64,000 nt of DNA from Pedobacter panaciterrae (GTDB lineage: Bacteria > Bacteroidota > Bacteroidia > Sphingobacteriales > Sphingobacteriaceae): positions 1-64,000 of the forward strand of contig NZ_LGEL01000004.1 of assembly GCF_001636695.1 (NCBI RefSeq), in the 5' to 3' direction. How positions within the stretch are numbered: the first letter of the stretch is position 1; each line of letters begins with the position of its first letter. The position numbers were made by a program, and so were the translations under genes. Shown here in pieces: positions 25,938 to 34,636 of the stretch. The notes beneath the pieces are model-generated. The model searched no databases. It saw only the letters and a list, made by a program, of their open reading frames with translations, and was not told where the DNA came from.

Positions 25938-26330
25938 ATGAAACAGAATAAGTCTATAGATGCTATTCCTGAACCTACCAGGGCAGAGCTTGAAATCTTA
26001 CAGGTTTTATGGGAATTTGGTCCCTCAACCGTGCGCGTTGTTAATGATAGATTAAACGAGCAAAGAGAAGTAAATTACACTTCGACACTTAAGCAAATGC
26101 AAATCATGGCCGATAAGGGTATTCTTAAACGTGATGAAAGTCAGATGAAGCACATATACATCCCCGTAGAAGCAGAAAATAAAACTAAAGACCAATTGCT
26201 GAATCGATTTGTAAATAACTTGTACAAAGGCTCTGCCTCAAAATTGGTGATGCAACTATTAGGTAATGAAAAGACTTCTAAAGAAGATATTGATGCGATT
26301 AAGCAGCTGTTAAAGAAAATGGATAAATAA
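25938..26330 (+). CDS. BlaI/MecI/CopY family transcriptional repressor
   Basis: 130 residues, typical of the family. A winged-helix domain opens with P-T-R-A-E-L-E-I-L-Q-V-L-W and includes Y-T-S-T-L-K-Q-M-Q-I-M near 53-63. The C-terminal helices serve for dimerisation. It is followed 31 bp later by an M56 peptidase, the usual partner that inactivates BlaI by proteolysis when a signal arrives. It probably represses its own operon through the palindrome at 25907-25918. A role in beta-lactam resistance is not shown: no beta-lactamase is nearby. Confidence 0.93.
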   Translation: MKQNKSIDAIPEPTRAELEILQVLWEFGPSTVRVVNDRLNEQREVNYTSTLKQMQIMADKGILKRDESQMKHIYIPVEAENKTKDQLLNRFVNNLYKGSASKLVMQLLGNEKTSKEDIDAIKQLLKKMDK

Positions 26331-26361
26331 TAAGAATTGAAATAATTTAAGAACCAGAATT

Positions 26362-27996
26362 ATGGAATTTCAATATGCACTATGTATCACCTTTTTCCAT
26401 TCATTATGGATAGGGATGATACTTGCTTTATCAACAAGTCTGATTATAATTACTACAAAAAAAAGTAGTGCAGTTATAAGATATAATTTACTTACTGCTG
26501 TTCTCTTTTTATTTGTTATTATAATGGGTTTCGTGTTTTATGAAACCATAGATTCAGGACGCATTCATCAGGGTTTGAGTAAGTCTGATGTATCAACAAT
26601 ATTTTCAGCCCATGCAAGTAAAGAAAACATCACTGCAATCAACTCCACGGCCCTGGCTCAGGGGAATTCTGGAATTCTTGATGGGATGCGTTCTTTGATG
26701 GACTTATGGACTTCTTATTCCACTCAGATTGTGATGATTTGGTTCCTGATTATTTGTATTAAATGCATACAGCTCATTATGGGCCTGCATGCAATCCACT
26801 ATTTGAAGAATACACAAGTATTTTCTGCAGGTCGTTTCTGGGAAAAGAAAGTAGCCGAACTTTCAGTTAAACTGAATATTTCTAAAAATATCCAGATCCT
26901 GCAATCAGGAATTACAAAAGTACCTGTTGTTGCAGGACACCTAAAGCCAATAATATTGCTTCCGCTTGGCTTGTTAAATGGATTGTCTACCGCCGAAGTT
27001 GAAGCGATAATTAGTCATGAACTTGCACATATTAAACGCAGCGATTATCTCGTGAATATATTTCAAAGTCTCATTGAGATAGTATTCTTTTTTAATCCTG
27101 CTGTGTTGTGGCTATCCAAATTGATCAGAGAAGAAAGAGAGAACTGCTGCGATGATCTTGCATTGAGCTGTACTTCAAACAAACAAGATTATATCCAGGC
27201 ACTCGTTTCATGTCAGGAATTTCAATCAAATAACTATGCGATGGCATTTACCGGAAGAAAGAACCAACTTTTAGAACGCGTTAGCAGAATGGTGTTCAAT
27301 AAAAGTTCTTCCCTAAATAGAGTCGAAAAAATTATTCTGACTGCAACTCTGATCTCAACACTGGTTTTTACAGCAGCGTTTACCAGAAACACAAAAGATG
27401 TTGCTGTAACAAAAGGCCCAGTCCCTGAACTAACTGGTGTAAGGCCATCATATCAGGATACAACTATAAAGCGTAATGCAAAGAAGAACACCACTAAAAT
27501 AATTCCCTCAAATACACAAAAAAAGATCAGCTACACAAAATCATCTGAAGAAGCAAGGGAGAGCGCAAGGATTATTGCGGAACAAAAGAGCGTGATCGCA
27601 GAACAGAAAAGATTAGAGGCCGAAAACGCAAAAGTTGCGCAAAAAATAGCGCAGAGTCAAAAGGATACAGATAGTAAAATTCATGATGCAGCAGGTTATA
27701 AACGAGAGATTACGAAATATACAGCAGCAAGCCATTACCCAATTCCTACTGTACCGGTGGCGCCAATACCGCCTGTGTATAATAAATCATACGCTCCTGC
27801 AGAACCTAAAGACATGACCAAAGAACTGCAAAACGATGGCCTGTTACAACAGACTAATAACTTTAAATACAAACTGAACGAGCACGAACTCATCATTAAT
27901 GGTAAGAAGCAATCAGATGCTGTTCATGAAAAGTATGCGAAAAAGTATCTTGAAAACCGTAAAGGAACAATAACTACAACTGTTAATACGGATTAA
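26362..27996 (+). CDS. M56 family (BlaR1-like) membrane metallopeptidase without a penicillin-binding sensor
   Basis: 544 residues. The N-terminal part has several membrane helices and the zinc motif H219-E220-L-A-H223 (I-S-H-E-L-A-H-I-K), followed by the downstream Glu region (R-E-E-R-E-N-C-C-D-D). After the last membrane helix (about 330-345) the C-terminal 200 residues are low-complexity and coiled-coil-like (A-R-I-I-A-E-Q-K repeats), then proline-rich, and a short C-terminal domain. The serine penicillin-binding sensor of true BlaR1 is absent. It likely cleaves the upstream BlaI repressor in response to an envelope signal that is unknown. Confidence 0.88.
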   Translation: MEFQYALCITFFHSLWIGMILALSTSLIIITTKKSSAVIRYNLLTAVLFLFVIIMGFVFYETIDSGRIHQGLSKSDVSTIFSAHASKENITAINSTALAQGNSGILDGMRSLMDLWTSYSTQIVMIWFLIICIKCIQLIMGLHAIHYLKNTQVFSAGRFWEKKVAELSVKLNISKNIQILQSGITKVPVVAGHLKPIILLPLGLLNGLSTAEVEAIISHELAHIKRSDYLVNIFQSLIEIVFFFNPAVLWLSKLIREERENCCDDLALSCTSNKQDYIQALVSCQEFQSNNYAMAFTGRKNQLLERVSRMVFNKSSSLNRVEKIILTATLISTLVFTAAFTRNTKDVAVTKGPVPELTGVRPSYQDTTIKRNAKKNTTKIIPSNTQKKISYTKSSEEARESARIIAEQKSVIAEQKRLEAENAKVAQKIAQSQKDTDSKIHDAAGYKREITKYTAASHYPIPTVPVAPIPPVYNKSYAPAEPKDMTKELQNDGLLQQTNNFKYKLNEHELIINGKKQSDAVHEKYAKKYLENRKGTITTTVNTD

Positions 27997-28060
27997 AGGG
28001 CTTGCTTTAAAAGGTGATAAATAGACATCACTTCCAGGTTTTATAAATTAATTTTCAATA

Positions 28061-30514
28061 ATGATAAAAAAAATATTGGTTATTTTAACCATAGGGATTT
28101 TTATTGCCCCTTTTATTTCCGTTGCGCAGCAAATTGGGACAGGTATTTCTGGGCAGGTTACTGATACTGAAGGCAAAGCCTTTGATTTGGCTACAGTTGC
28201 TTTGCTCAGCGCTAAAGATTCAGTGGTAATAAAATCTACTTTTACAGAAGGCGATGGAAAATTTAACTTCAATCAGCTAAAAGCAGGAGATTACCAAATA
28301 AAAATTTCTGCAATGGGCTATAAAATCTATAAGAGTGAGATCATAACATTAAATACCACACAGACTGGTTTTTTCATCCCTAACATTAAGCTCATTGCTT
28401 CCAGTAATAACCTGAATCAGGTTAATATTACAGGTAAAAAATCTTTTATTGAACGTAAGCTTGATAAAGTGGTAGTTAATGTGGACGCCCTTATATCCAA
28501 TACAGGTTCTACTGCACTGGATGTTCTGGAGAAATCGCCCGGCGTACAGCTTGATCAAAATGGTGCAATAAGTTTAAAAGGCAAACAAGGTGTTCTGGTG
28601 CTTATTGATGATAAACCAACCTATCTTTCTGGTGCGGACCTCGAGAGTTATCTAAAATCATTGCCATCGTCGTCATTAGAGCAAATAGAGATCATGACAA
28701 ACCCACCTGCAAGGTATGATGCAGCAGGTAATGCCGGGGTAATCAACATTAAAACGAAGAAGGGAAATCTTAGGGGATTTAATGGCGGTCTGAACTTAAG
28801 TCTCAATCAGGGTCAAAGAACCAGAACATTGAATAGCCTTAACTTCAATTTAAGAAATAGCAAGTTTAATTATTTTGCAAATCTCAGCTACAATTACAAT
28901 AGCGGCTTTTCAGATCTGGATATAAACCGCGTTTATAAAAATATTGACAATAGTCCAAAATCGTATTTTAACCAGAACAGCTATTTTAACAGACATGGAA
29001 ATGCTTTAAATGCTAAAGCCGGGGCTGATTATTATCAATCTGATAACACCACATGGGGCATTGTACTTAATGGAATGTCAAGAACATCTACCCAGATAAA
29101 CAACAACTCGAGCAATCTATTAAATTCAGCTCAGCAGCTGGATTCAGTAATTAAGGCGAAAAATATTGATCTGATTGATTTTAACAATGGTGGTGTTAAT
29201 TTAAACTATCGACATCAATTTGATAAAAATGGACATGGAATTACAGCCGATGCAGATTATCTGGTTTACAGAAACAAAACTGATCAGACTTATTTTAATT
29301 CAAGCTATTTTGCAAATGGAGGATTAAAATCAGAAGACATCTTAACAGGATATCTTCCGGCAAACATTGATATCTATTCGATAAAAACAGATTATTCGCT
29401 TCCGCTAAAATCCGACTGGAAACTAACATCAGGGTTAAAGACCAGCTATACCAAAACTGATAACACTGCTGATTATGCCTACACAATAAATCAAGTTACC
29501 AAACCCGATTTCGATAAGAGCAACCATTTCATATATAAGGAAAACATCAGTGCCGCATATTTAAACCTAAACAGAGAAATGAAAAGGATTTCCATACAAC
29601 TTGGATTACGCCTCGAAAATACAATCTCTGATGGCCATCAGTTAGGGAATACCATGAAACCCGATTCTGCTTTTAAAAGGAATTACACCGGACTTTTTCC
29701 CACTGTATATGTATTATATAAATTAGATACTGCTTCTACAAATCAAATCTCCATGAATTATGGAAGGAGAATTGACCGTCCGTATTACCAGGATTTAAAT
29801 CCTTTCATTTCTCCGCTTGATAAATTTACATACTATGTTGGAAATCCATTTCTAAAGCCTTCATACACACAATCAATTGAACTATCTCATACCTATAAGA
29901 ATAAGTACACCACTACAATTAGTTATTCAAAATCAAAGGATGATGTAAATGAAACAATTGAAATTTTAGAGGGCACATACTATAGCAGACCAGGTAATAT
30001 TGGAAAGAAAACTGTTAAAAGCATTTCATTTAATGGAACATTTGATATGGCAAAATGGCTAAATATCGATTTGTATGCTGAGCTAACCAATATCAGCACA
30101 ATAAGTGACTTCTATACTGGAAAACTTAATACTGGTGGCACTTTTTGTTTCACCAGTGCAAATGCAAGACTTAGTTTAGGAAAGGGCTGGGATGCAGAGA
30201 TAAGTGGGAATTATAGAACCCGAATCATAGATGCACAGTTCGAATTACGGAGTATATGGCAGGCAAATACTGCAGTCCAAAAGAAGCTGTCTACTAGCAC
30301 CACTTTAAAGCTGGCGCTTAACGATTTATTCTATAGTAGAATTAATAGAGGCATTATCAATAATCTGGCACAAACAGAAGCAAATTGGACAAACAAAGGC
30401 GATTCAAGAAATGCAGTAGTATCGCTTAGTTATCGTTTTGGTAAAGCATTTACCACGCCGGCCAAACATGGCGAATCGGGAGCAGAGAGTGAAAAAAACA
30501 GAGTAAAGAATTAA
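28061..30514 (+). CDS. Outer-membrane beta-barrel protein, TonB-receptor-like (OMP_b-brl_3 type)
   Basis: 817 residues. It has a signal peptide (I-L-V-I-L-T-I-G-I-F-I-A-P-F-I-S-V-A), a CarboxypepD_reg-like domain (about 25-110), a plug with V-L-I-D-D-K-P-T-Y-L-S-G-A-D-L and A-G-N-A-G-V-I-N-I-K-T-K-K-G near 210-240, and a long C-terminal barrel ending with Y-R-F-G-K followed by an unusually polar tail. It lies 64 bp after the M56 gene in the same direction, so the BlaI/M56 pair may control it. It is not a SusC: no SusD neighbour and the plug motifs differ. Ligand unknown. Confidence 0.85.
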   Translation: MIKKILVILTIGIFIAPFISVAQQIGTGISGQVTDTEGKAFDLATVALLSAKDSVVIKSTFTEGDGKFNFNQLKAGDYQIKISAMGYKIYKSEIITLNTTQTGFFIPNIKLIASSNNLNQVNITGKKSFIERKLDKVVVNVDALISNTGSTALDVLEKSPGVQLDQNGAISLKGKQGVLVLIDDKPTYLSGADLESYLKSLPSSSLEQIEIMTNPPARYDAAGNAGVINIKTKKGNLRGFNGGLNLSLNQGQRTRTLNSLNFNLRNSKFNYFANLSYNYNSGFSDLDINRVYKNIDNSPKSYFNQNSYFNRHGNALNAKAGADYYQSDNTTWGIVLNGMSRTSTQINNNSSNLLNSAQQLDSVIKAKNIDLIDFNNGGVNLNYRHQFDKNGHGITADADYLVYRNKTDQTYFNSSYFANGGLKSEDILTGYLPANIDIYSIKTDYSLPLKSDWKLTSGLKTSYTKTDNTADYAYTINQVTKPDFDKSNHFIYKENISAAYLNLNREMKRISIQLGLRLENTISDGHQLGNTMKPDSAFKRNYTGLFPTVYVLYKLDTASTNQISMNYGRRIDRPYYQDLNPFISPLDKFTYYVGNPFLKPSYTQSIELSHTYKNKYTTTISYSKSKDDVNETIEILEGTYYSRPGNIGKKTVKSISFNGTFDMAKWLNIDLYAELTNISTISDFYTGKLNTGGTFCFTSANARLSLGKGWDAEISGNYRTRIIDAQFELRSIWQANTAVQKKLSTSTTLKLALNDLFYSRINRGIINNLAQTEANWTNKGDSRNAVVSLSYRFGKAFTTPAKHGESGAESEKNRVKN

Positions 30515-30518
30515 AGAA

Positions 30519-31406
30519 TTATTTTTTGTGTTTCTTTCTGTATTCTGAAGGAGATGTACCAATGAGCTTGCTAAATAACCTTGAAAAATAGTATTGATCA
30601 TCAATACCCAGTACAGTACAAATCTCTTTAATGCTTTTATCGGTAAAATAAAGGTATTGGCAGGAATGCTGTATTTTGAGCTGATTGTAATAAGCTATTG
30701 GCGAAATGCCGGTTTTTTGCTTAAATATTCTTAAATAATGAGACAGAGAGATCTTTTGCTGCTCAGCAAGCTGGTGTACAGTAAGCTTTTTATCAAGATT
30801 ATCTTTCATAAAGGTAACGGAGCTGCTTACTGCATCTTTGCTATAAACAGAAGGATTTATTTCCTTGTAATAGATCAGCGAGGTTACAAAGTAGAGTAGT
30901 CTGAAGTTCATGATTTCCATTTCCTTTGCCCCAAAGCTTTGCTCCAGCATAGTATATATCTGATTAAAGATATCTATTCTATCCTGCTCAAATGGAATTG
31001 AATGCACCTCATGCTGGCCCTCAACAAGGGAGCGCTCGTAAATCATCCTTGAATTAACTCCGCTGAAATGCATCCAGTATATGCTCCATGGATTCTTTAA
31101 CGAGCTAAAGTATCTGTGTGGGATATTTTTAGGAATAATAAAGAATGTATTTGCTCTCAAAGTATAAACCTCATTATCCAGTTCAACTGAGCCATCTCCA
31201 TCAATGCAGTATAGTAAAATAAACTCTGCAGAGCCTGTTTTTCGTTCACGATCATGACCTAAAGCATGCGGATAATAGCCTATTGCTGTAAGGTAAAAAG
31301 AATTAATCAGAGGGTTGTTCTTAATGCTTTTCCTGATATTAGGAGTAAGGACAATCATTTTCTGCCCTAAAAACCCCTCTTTTATTTTCTTTTTTTCCTC
31401 TGTCAT
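30519..31406 (-). CDS. AraC family regulator of the alpha-galactoside locus
   Basis: 295 residues. The N-terminal cupin-like sugar-binding domain (about 40-175, with Y-C-I-D-G-D-G-S-V and I-P-K-N-I-P-H-R-Y-F near 85-92) precedes two helix-turn-helix motifs in the C-terminal 100 residues (L-T-V-H-Q-L-A-E-Q and I-K-E-I-C-T-V-L-G-I-D-D-Q-Y-Y-F-S-R-L-F), ending in S-P-S-E-Y-R-K. It is divergent from the susC-led operon (166 bp between starts) and convergent with the preceding beta-barrel gene, only 4 bp between stops. It is the obvious activator of the alpha-galactoside genes; ligand inferred to be galactose or an alpha-galactoside. Confidence 0.9.
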   Translation of the reverse strand: MTEEKKKIKEGFLGQKMIVLTPNIRKSIKNNPLINSFYLTAIGYYPHALGHDRERKTGSAEFILLYCIDGDGSVELDNEVYTLRANTFFIIPKNIPHRYFSSLKNPWSIYWMHFSGVNSRMIYERSLVEGQHEVHSIPFEQDRIDIFNQIYTMLEQSFGAKEMEIMNFRLLYFVTSLIYYKEINPSVYSKDAVSSSVTFMKDNLDKKLTVHQLAEQQKISLSHYLRIFKQKTGISPIAYYNQLKIQHSCQYLYFTDKSIKEICTVLGIDDQYYFSRLFSKLIGTSPSEYRKKHKK

Positions 31407-31499
31407 ATCAAACGCTAAGGTATAATAAATGTAACTTATTTTACAGTTCGTAACACATTAATCATGATAATATTATCCATTATTTGTATTACTTAGTCC

Positions 31500-31530
31500 A
31501 TTTCTGGCTTCCAATTTCCGCGTAAGTTTA
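31500..31530 (+). promoter_or_regulatory. Candidate promoter of the alpha-galactoside operon
   Basis: A -7-like box TAAGTTTA (31523-31530; 7 of 8) with ATTT (31500-31503) 19 bp upstream as a weak -33, in the 166-bp gap between the divergent AraC gene and susC. The weak -33 fits a promoter that needs the activator. I did not find an unambiguous AraC direct-repeat site. Confidence 0.4.
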
Positions 31531-31572
31531 TCCTAACAAATATTAAACGGGATTAACCAAATATTATTCACT

Positions 31573-34500
31573 ATGACTTTCTTTACTATTAAAGGAACTG
31601 TAAGATGGTATGCTTTGTTCATATTTCTCATTTTACAGTGTAGTTTTACAGTTTTCGCTCAGAATTCAATTAATGTCGCAGGCAGGATAACCGGAAAGGA
31701 CGACAAACTACCTATTCCAGGTGTCTCAGTAAAAGTCAAGGGCACAGGTACTGGGATATCAACCGACAAAGAAGGTAGATTTTCGCTAAGTACCGCTTCA
31801 AACTCAATTATTGTTTTTACTTCTGTGGGTTATGTAACGCAGGAACTCCCGGCTTCGGCTACAATGAACATATCTCTTGTTCCTGAGGATAATAACCTGG
31901 AAGAAGTAACTGTGGTAGGTGTAACGATTAAGAAAAAAGATCTTACCGGGTCGGTTGCGGGTATAACAGACAAAACCATTAGTGAGCTACCTGTAACCAA
32001 TGTTAATCAGGCTATGCAAGGTCGCATTGCCGGTGTACTGGTCCAGAGTAATGACCCCAGACCAGGCGGGGGTGTATCCATAAAAGTAAGAGGAAATAAC
32101 TCCATTAAATTTGGTGCAGATCCTATTTACGTAGTCGATGGTTTAGTAATAGAGCAGGCTTTTAATACCATAAACCCTGATGATATTGCCAGTATCGATG
32201 TGTTAAAAGATGCATCTGCAACAGCTTTATATGGATCAAGAGGTGCTAATGGTGTAATATTGATTACGACCAAAAAGGGTAAAAGCGGCGAGGGAAAGAT
32301 TGAATACAATGCATGGGTAGGTGTACAGTCATTTACAAGAAACTTATCTTATCTGAATGCCCAACAGATAGTCGATCTAAGATTAGATGCTTATGCCAAC
32401 AGATATATGGATGAAAATCCTACTGCAAATAGACAAGAGTATATCAATACACTACTCGGACCGAAATCTATTGCATTTGGAGCAGATGAGTTAGCGGTTT
32501 ACAACAGAGGTGAATCTTACAACTGGCTTGATCAGATCACTAAAAAAGGAGTACAGCAAAATCATACCGCTACGTTTTCAAAAGGAGGCGAGGATGGCTC
32601 CATGTACATCAGTTTCAACTACACAGATCAAGGTGGGTTATTGAAAACATCAAATTATAAACGATACGGCGGCCAGATCAACCTTGATCAGAAAATTAAG
32701 CCATGGTTTAAAATTGGAACCAATACCGGTTTTTCAAGAACAGAAGAATCATACATAGATGGCGGAGTATTCGGTATAGCTGCTAATGCTAATCCGCTGC
32801 TGCCTATTGATGATAAAATAACCTATTTAAGCTGGAAAGGAATTCAGAGTACGGACCTGTATAATCCAATCAGAAGTTTAACGATCGATGGTAAAGGAAA
32901 ACAAAACCGCTTGCTTACATCAAATTATGCTGTGGCAACACCGATACCCGGTTTAAATATACGTACAGGCGTATCATTCGATGTGAGGTCTCAGGACTAC
33001 TTTAATTATATTCCAAAGGATCTGGGACAGTCACTGCGTAACTCTTATAATGGAAGGGCAACACAGAAAAAAGAAAGCTGGATGAACTGGCAGTGGGATA
33101 ATTCTGTTTCTTACGACAAATCATATGGGAAACACAATTTCTCTGGTTTAGTAAGTTTTGGTCTTTCTCAGAACAACTACAATTACAATCAGGTTGATGC
33201 CTCAGGCTTCGCTACAGATGATTTTTCTTATAAATATCTTGGCGGAGCTTACCTAAAAGAGCAATTCCAGCTAAATTCAGATTTCGTGACTAACTCTCTT
33301 ATCAGTTATGTTGCTAGATTCAATTACAACTATGATAATAAATATTTTGCAACCTTAACCGGAAGATATGATGGCTCCTCTAGATTTGGTAACGGCAATA
33401 AATGGGGCTTGTTTCCCTCACTTGCTTTAGCATGGGACATCTCTAAAGAAAATTTCTTTGAAGGGATAAATGTTGATGCGCTAAAACTACGTGCCGGATA
33501 CGGTATTGCAGGTAATCAAAACATCCCTAATTTCGCCTATCGTTCACTATACAGGCCAGTTTTTTCAGATAATTCTGTGACTTATGTTTCAGATGGCCGT
33601 TTAGGAAATCCGAACCTGGTTTGGGAAAAACAAAAGCAGCTGAATTTAGGTGTGGATGTAACTGTACTAAATAATAGATTGTCATTAAGTGCCGATTACT
33701 TTGTTATTCATAACGATGACCTGTTAATGGAGAGAACTTTATCTACCACTTCAGGTTTTAAAAATACCATCGATAATGTGGGGTCATTATTAAACAAAGG
33801 AATTGAATTTAACGTTAATGCCAAGATTATCGACCAGGAAGATTTCAAGTGGGATTTTGGCGTAAACATTTCCTCTTATAAAAATAAGATCACAAAATTA
33901 TATGGAAGTGTTGATGCGATATATAATTATGGCGGGTATACAGGGGTAGAGATACAGAGAGAAGGGAACCTGTTTTTAAATCAGTCGCTAAACTCTATCT
34001 ATACTTATAAATTTGAAAAGATAGCTCAGCAATCAGATCTTGAGCGTATTAAAAACATCGACTACGGAGGCCGTATCATCCGTCCAGGCGATATTATTCC
34101 GGTTGATGTTAATGGAGATAACAAGATAGATGATGCCGATAGAATTGTAGTTGGTAAAAAGGATCCTAAATTCTATGGTGGTTTCTCTTCAAATTTCACC
34201 TACAAAAATCTGTCATTAAACGCAGTATTCAATTACAACTACGGAGGTAAAGCCATTAGCGGCTTATACGAAGGTCTGTTAAATGGTTCAGGAGAGTATG
34301 CTGGTATTACCGACGAACTTGATCGCTGGACACCTGAAAACCCTAATTCTAACATCCCAAGAGCTTATACAGGAAGTGGGCGTTATGGGATCGGCGAAAC
34401 AGATTACGCGGTTCAAAATACTTCGTTTTTAAGGATGGCAGCACTTTCCCTATCGTATAATTTCACTAAGGGATTCGTTCAGAAAGCAAAAATGAGTAAC

Positions 34501-34626
34501 CTGAGGGTATATGTAACGGGAAGAAACCTTTTTACCATTACAAAGTACAAGGGGTACGATCCTGAAGGTGGTGACGGATACCCAACATCTAAAATGTTTG
34601 TTGCTGGTATAAATGTTGGATTTTAA
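31573..34626 (+). CDS. SusC/RagA family TonB-dependent transporter (alpha-galactoside locus)
   Basis: 1017 residues. A signal peptide (about 1-29, ending F-T-V-F-A-Q) is followed by a CarboxypepD_reg-like domain (V-A-G-R-I-T-G-K-D-D-K-L-P-I-P-G-V), the plug (G-R-I-A-G-V-L-V near 155, I-K-V-R-G-N-N, A-L-Y-G-S-R-G-A-N-G-V) and the barrel ending V-A-G-I-N-V-G-F. It opens the operon that runs through galT and would import alpha-galactosides (melibiose or raffinose type, or galactomannan fragments) together with the SusD 10 bp downstream. Confidence 0.95.
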   Translation: MTFFTIKGTVRWYALFIFLILQCSFTVFAQNSINVAGRITGKDDKLPIPGVSVKVKGTGTGISTDKEGRFSLSTASNSIIVFTSVGYVTQELPASATMNISLVPEDNNLEEVTVVGVTIKKKDLTGSVAGITDKTISELPVTNVNQAMQGRIAGVLVQSNDPRPGGGVSIKVRGNNSIKFGADPIYVVDGLVIEQAFNTINPDDIASIDVLKDASATALYGSRGANGVILITTKKGKSGEGKIEYNAWVGVQSFTRNLSYLNAQQIVDLRLDAYANRYMDENPTANRQEYINTLLGPKSIAFGADELAVYNRGESYNWLDQITKKGVQQNHTATFSKGGEDGSMYISFNYTDQGGLLKTSNYKRYGGQINLDQKIKPWFKIGTNTGFSRTEESYIDGGVFGIAANANPLLPIDDKITYLSWKGIQSTDLYNPIRSLTIDGKGKQNRLLTSNYAVATPIPGLNIRTGVSFDVRSQDYFNYIPKDLGQSLRNSYNGRATQKKESWMNWQWDNSVSYDKSYGKHNFSGLVSFGLSQNNYNYNQVDASGFATDDFSYKYLGGAYLKEQFQLNSDFVTNSLISYVARFNYNYDNKYFATLTGRYDGSSRFGNGNKWGLFPSLALAWDISKENFFEGINVDALKLRAGYGIAGNQNIPNFAYRSLYRPVFSDNSVTYVSDGRLGNPNLVWEKQKQLNLGVDVTVLNNRLSLSADYFVIHNDDLLMERTLSTTSGFKNTIDNVGSLLNKGIEFNVNAKIIDQEDFKWDFGVNISSYKNKITKLYGSVDAIYNYGGYTGVEIQREGNLFLNQSLNSIYTYKFEKIAQQSDLERIKNIDYGGRIIRPGDIIPVDVNGDNKIDDADRIVVGKKDPKFYGGFSSNFTYKNLSLNAVFNYNYGGKAISGLYEGLLNGSGEYAGITDELDRWTPENPNSNIPRAYTGSGRYGIGETDYAVQNTSFLRMAALSLSYNFTKGFVQKAKMSNLRVYVTGRNLFTITKYKGYDPEGGDGYPTSKMFVAGINVGF

Positions 34627-34636
34627 TATTACTAAG

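Noticed and set aside
25938-27996. A beta-lactam resistance module
   Set aside because: The M56 protein lacks the penicillin sensor domain and no beta-lactamase gene is nearby.
28061-30514. A third SusC
   Set aside because: No SusD partner and the plug and barrel motifs match the other TonB-receptor-like family.
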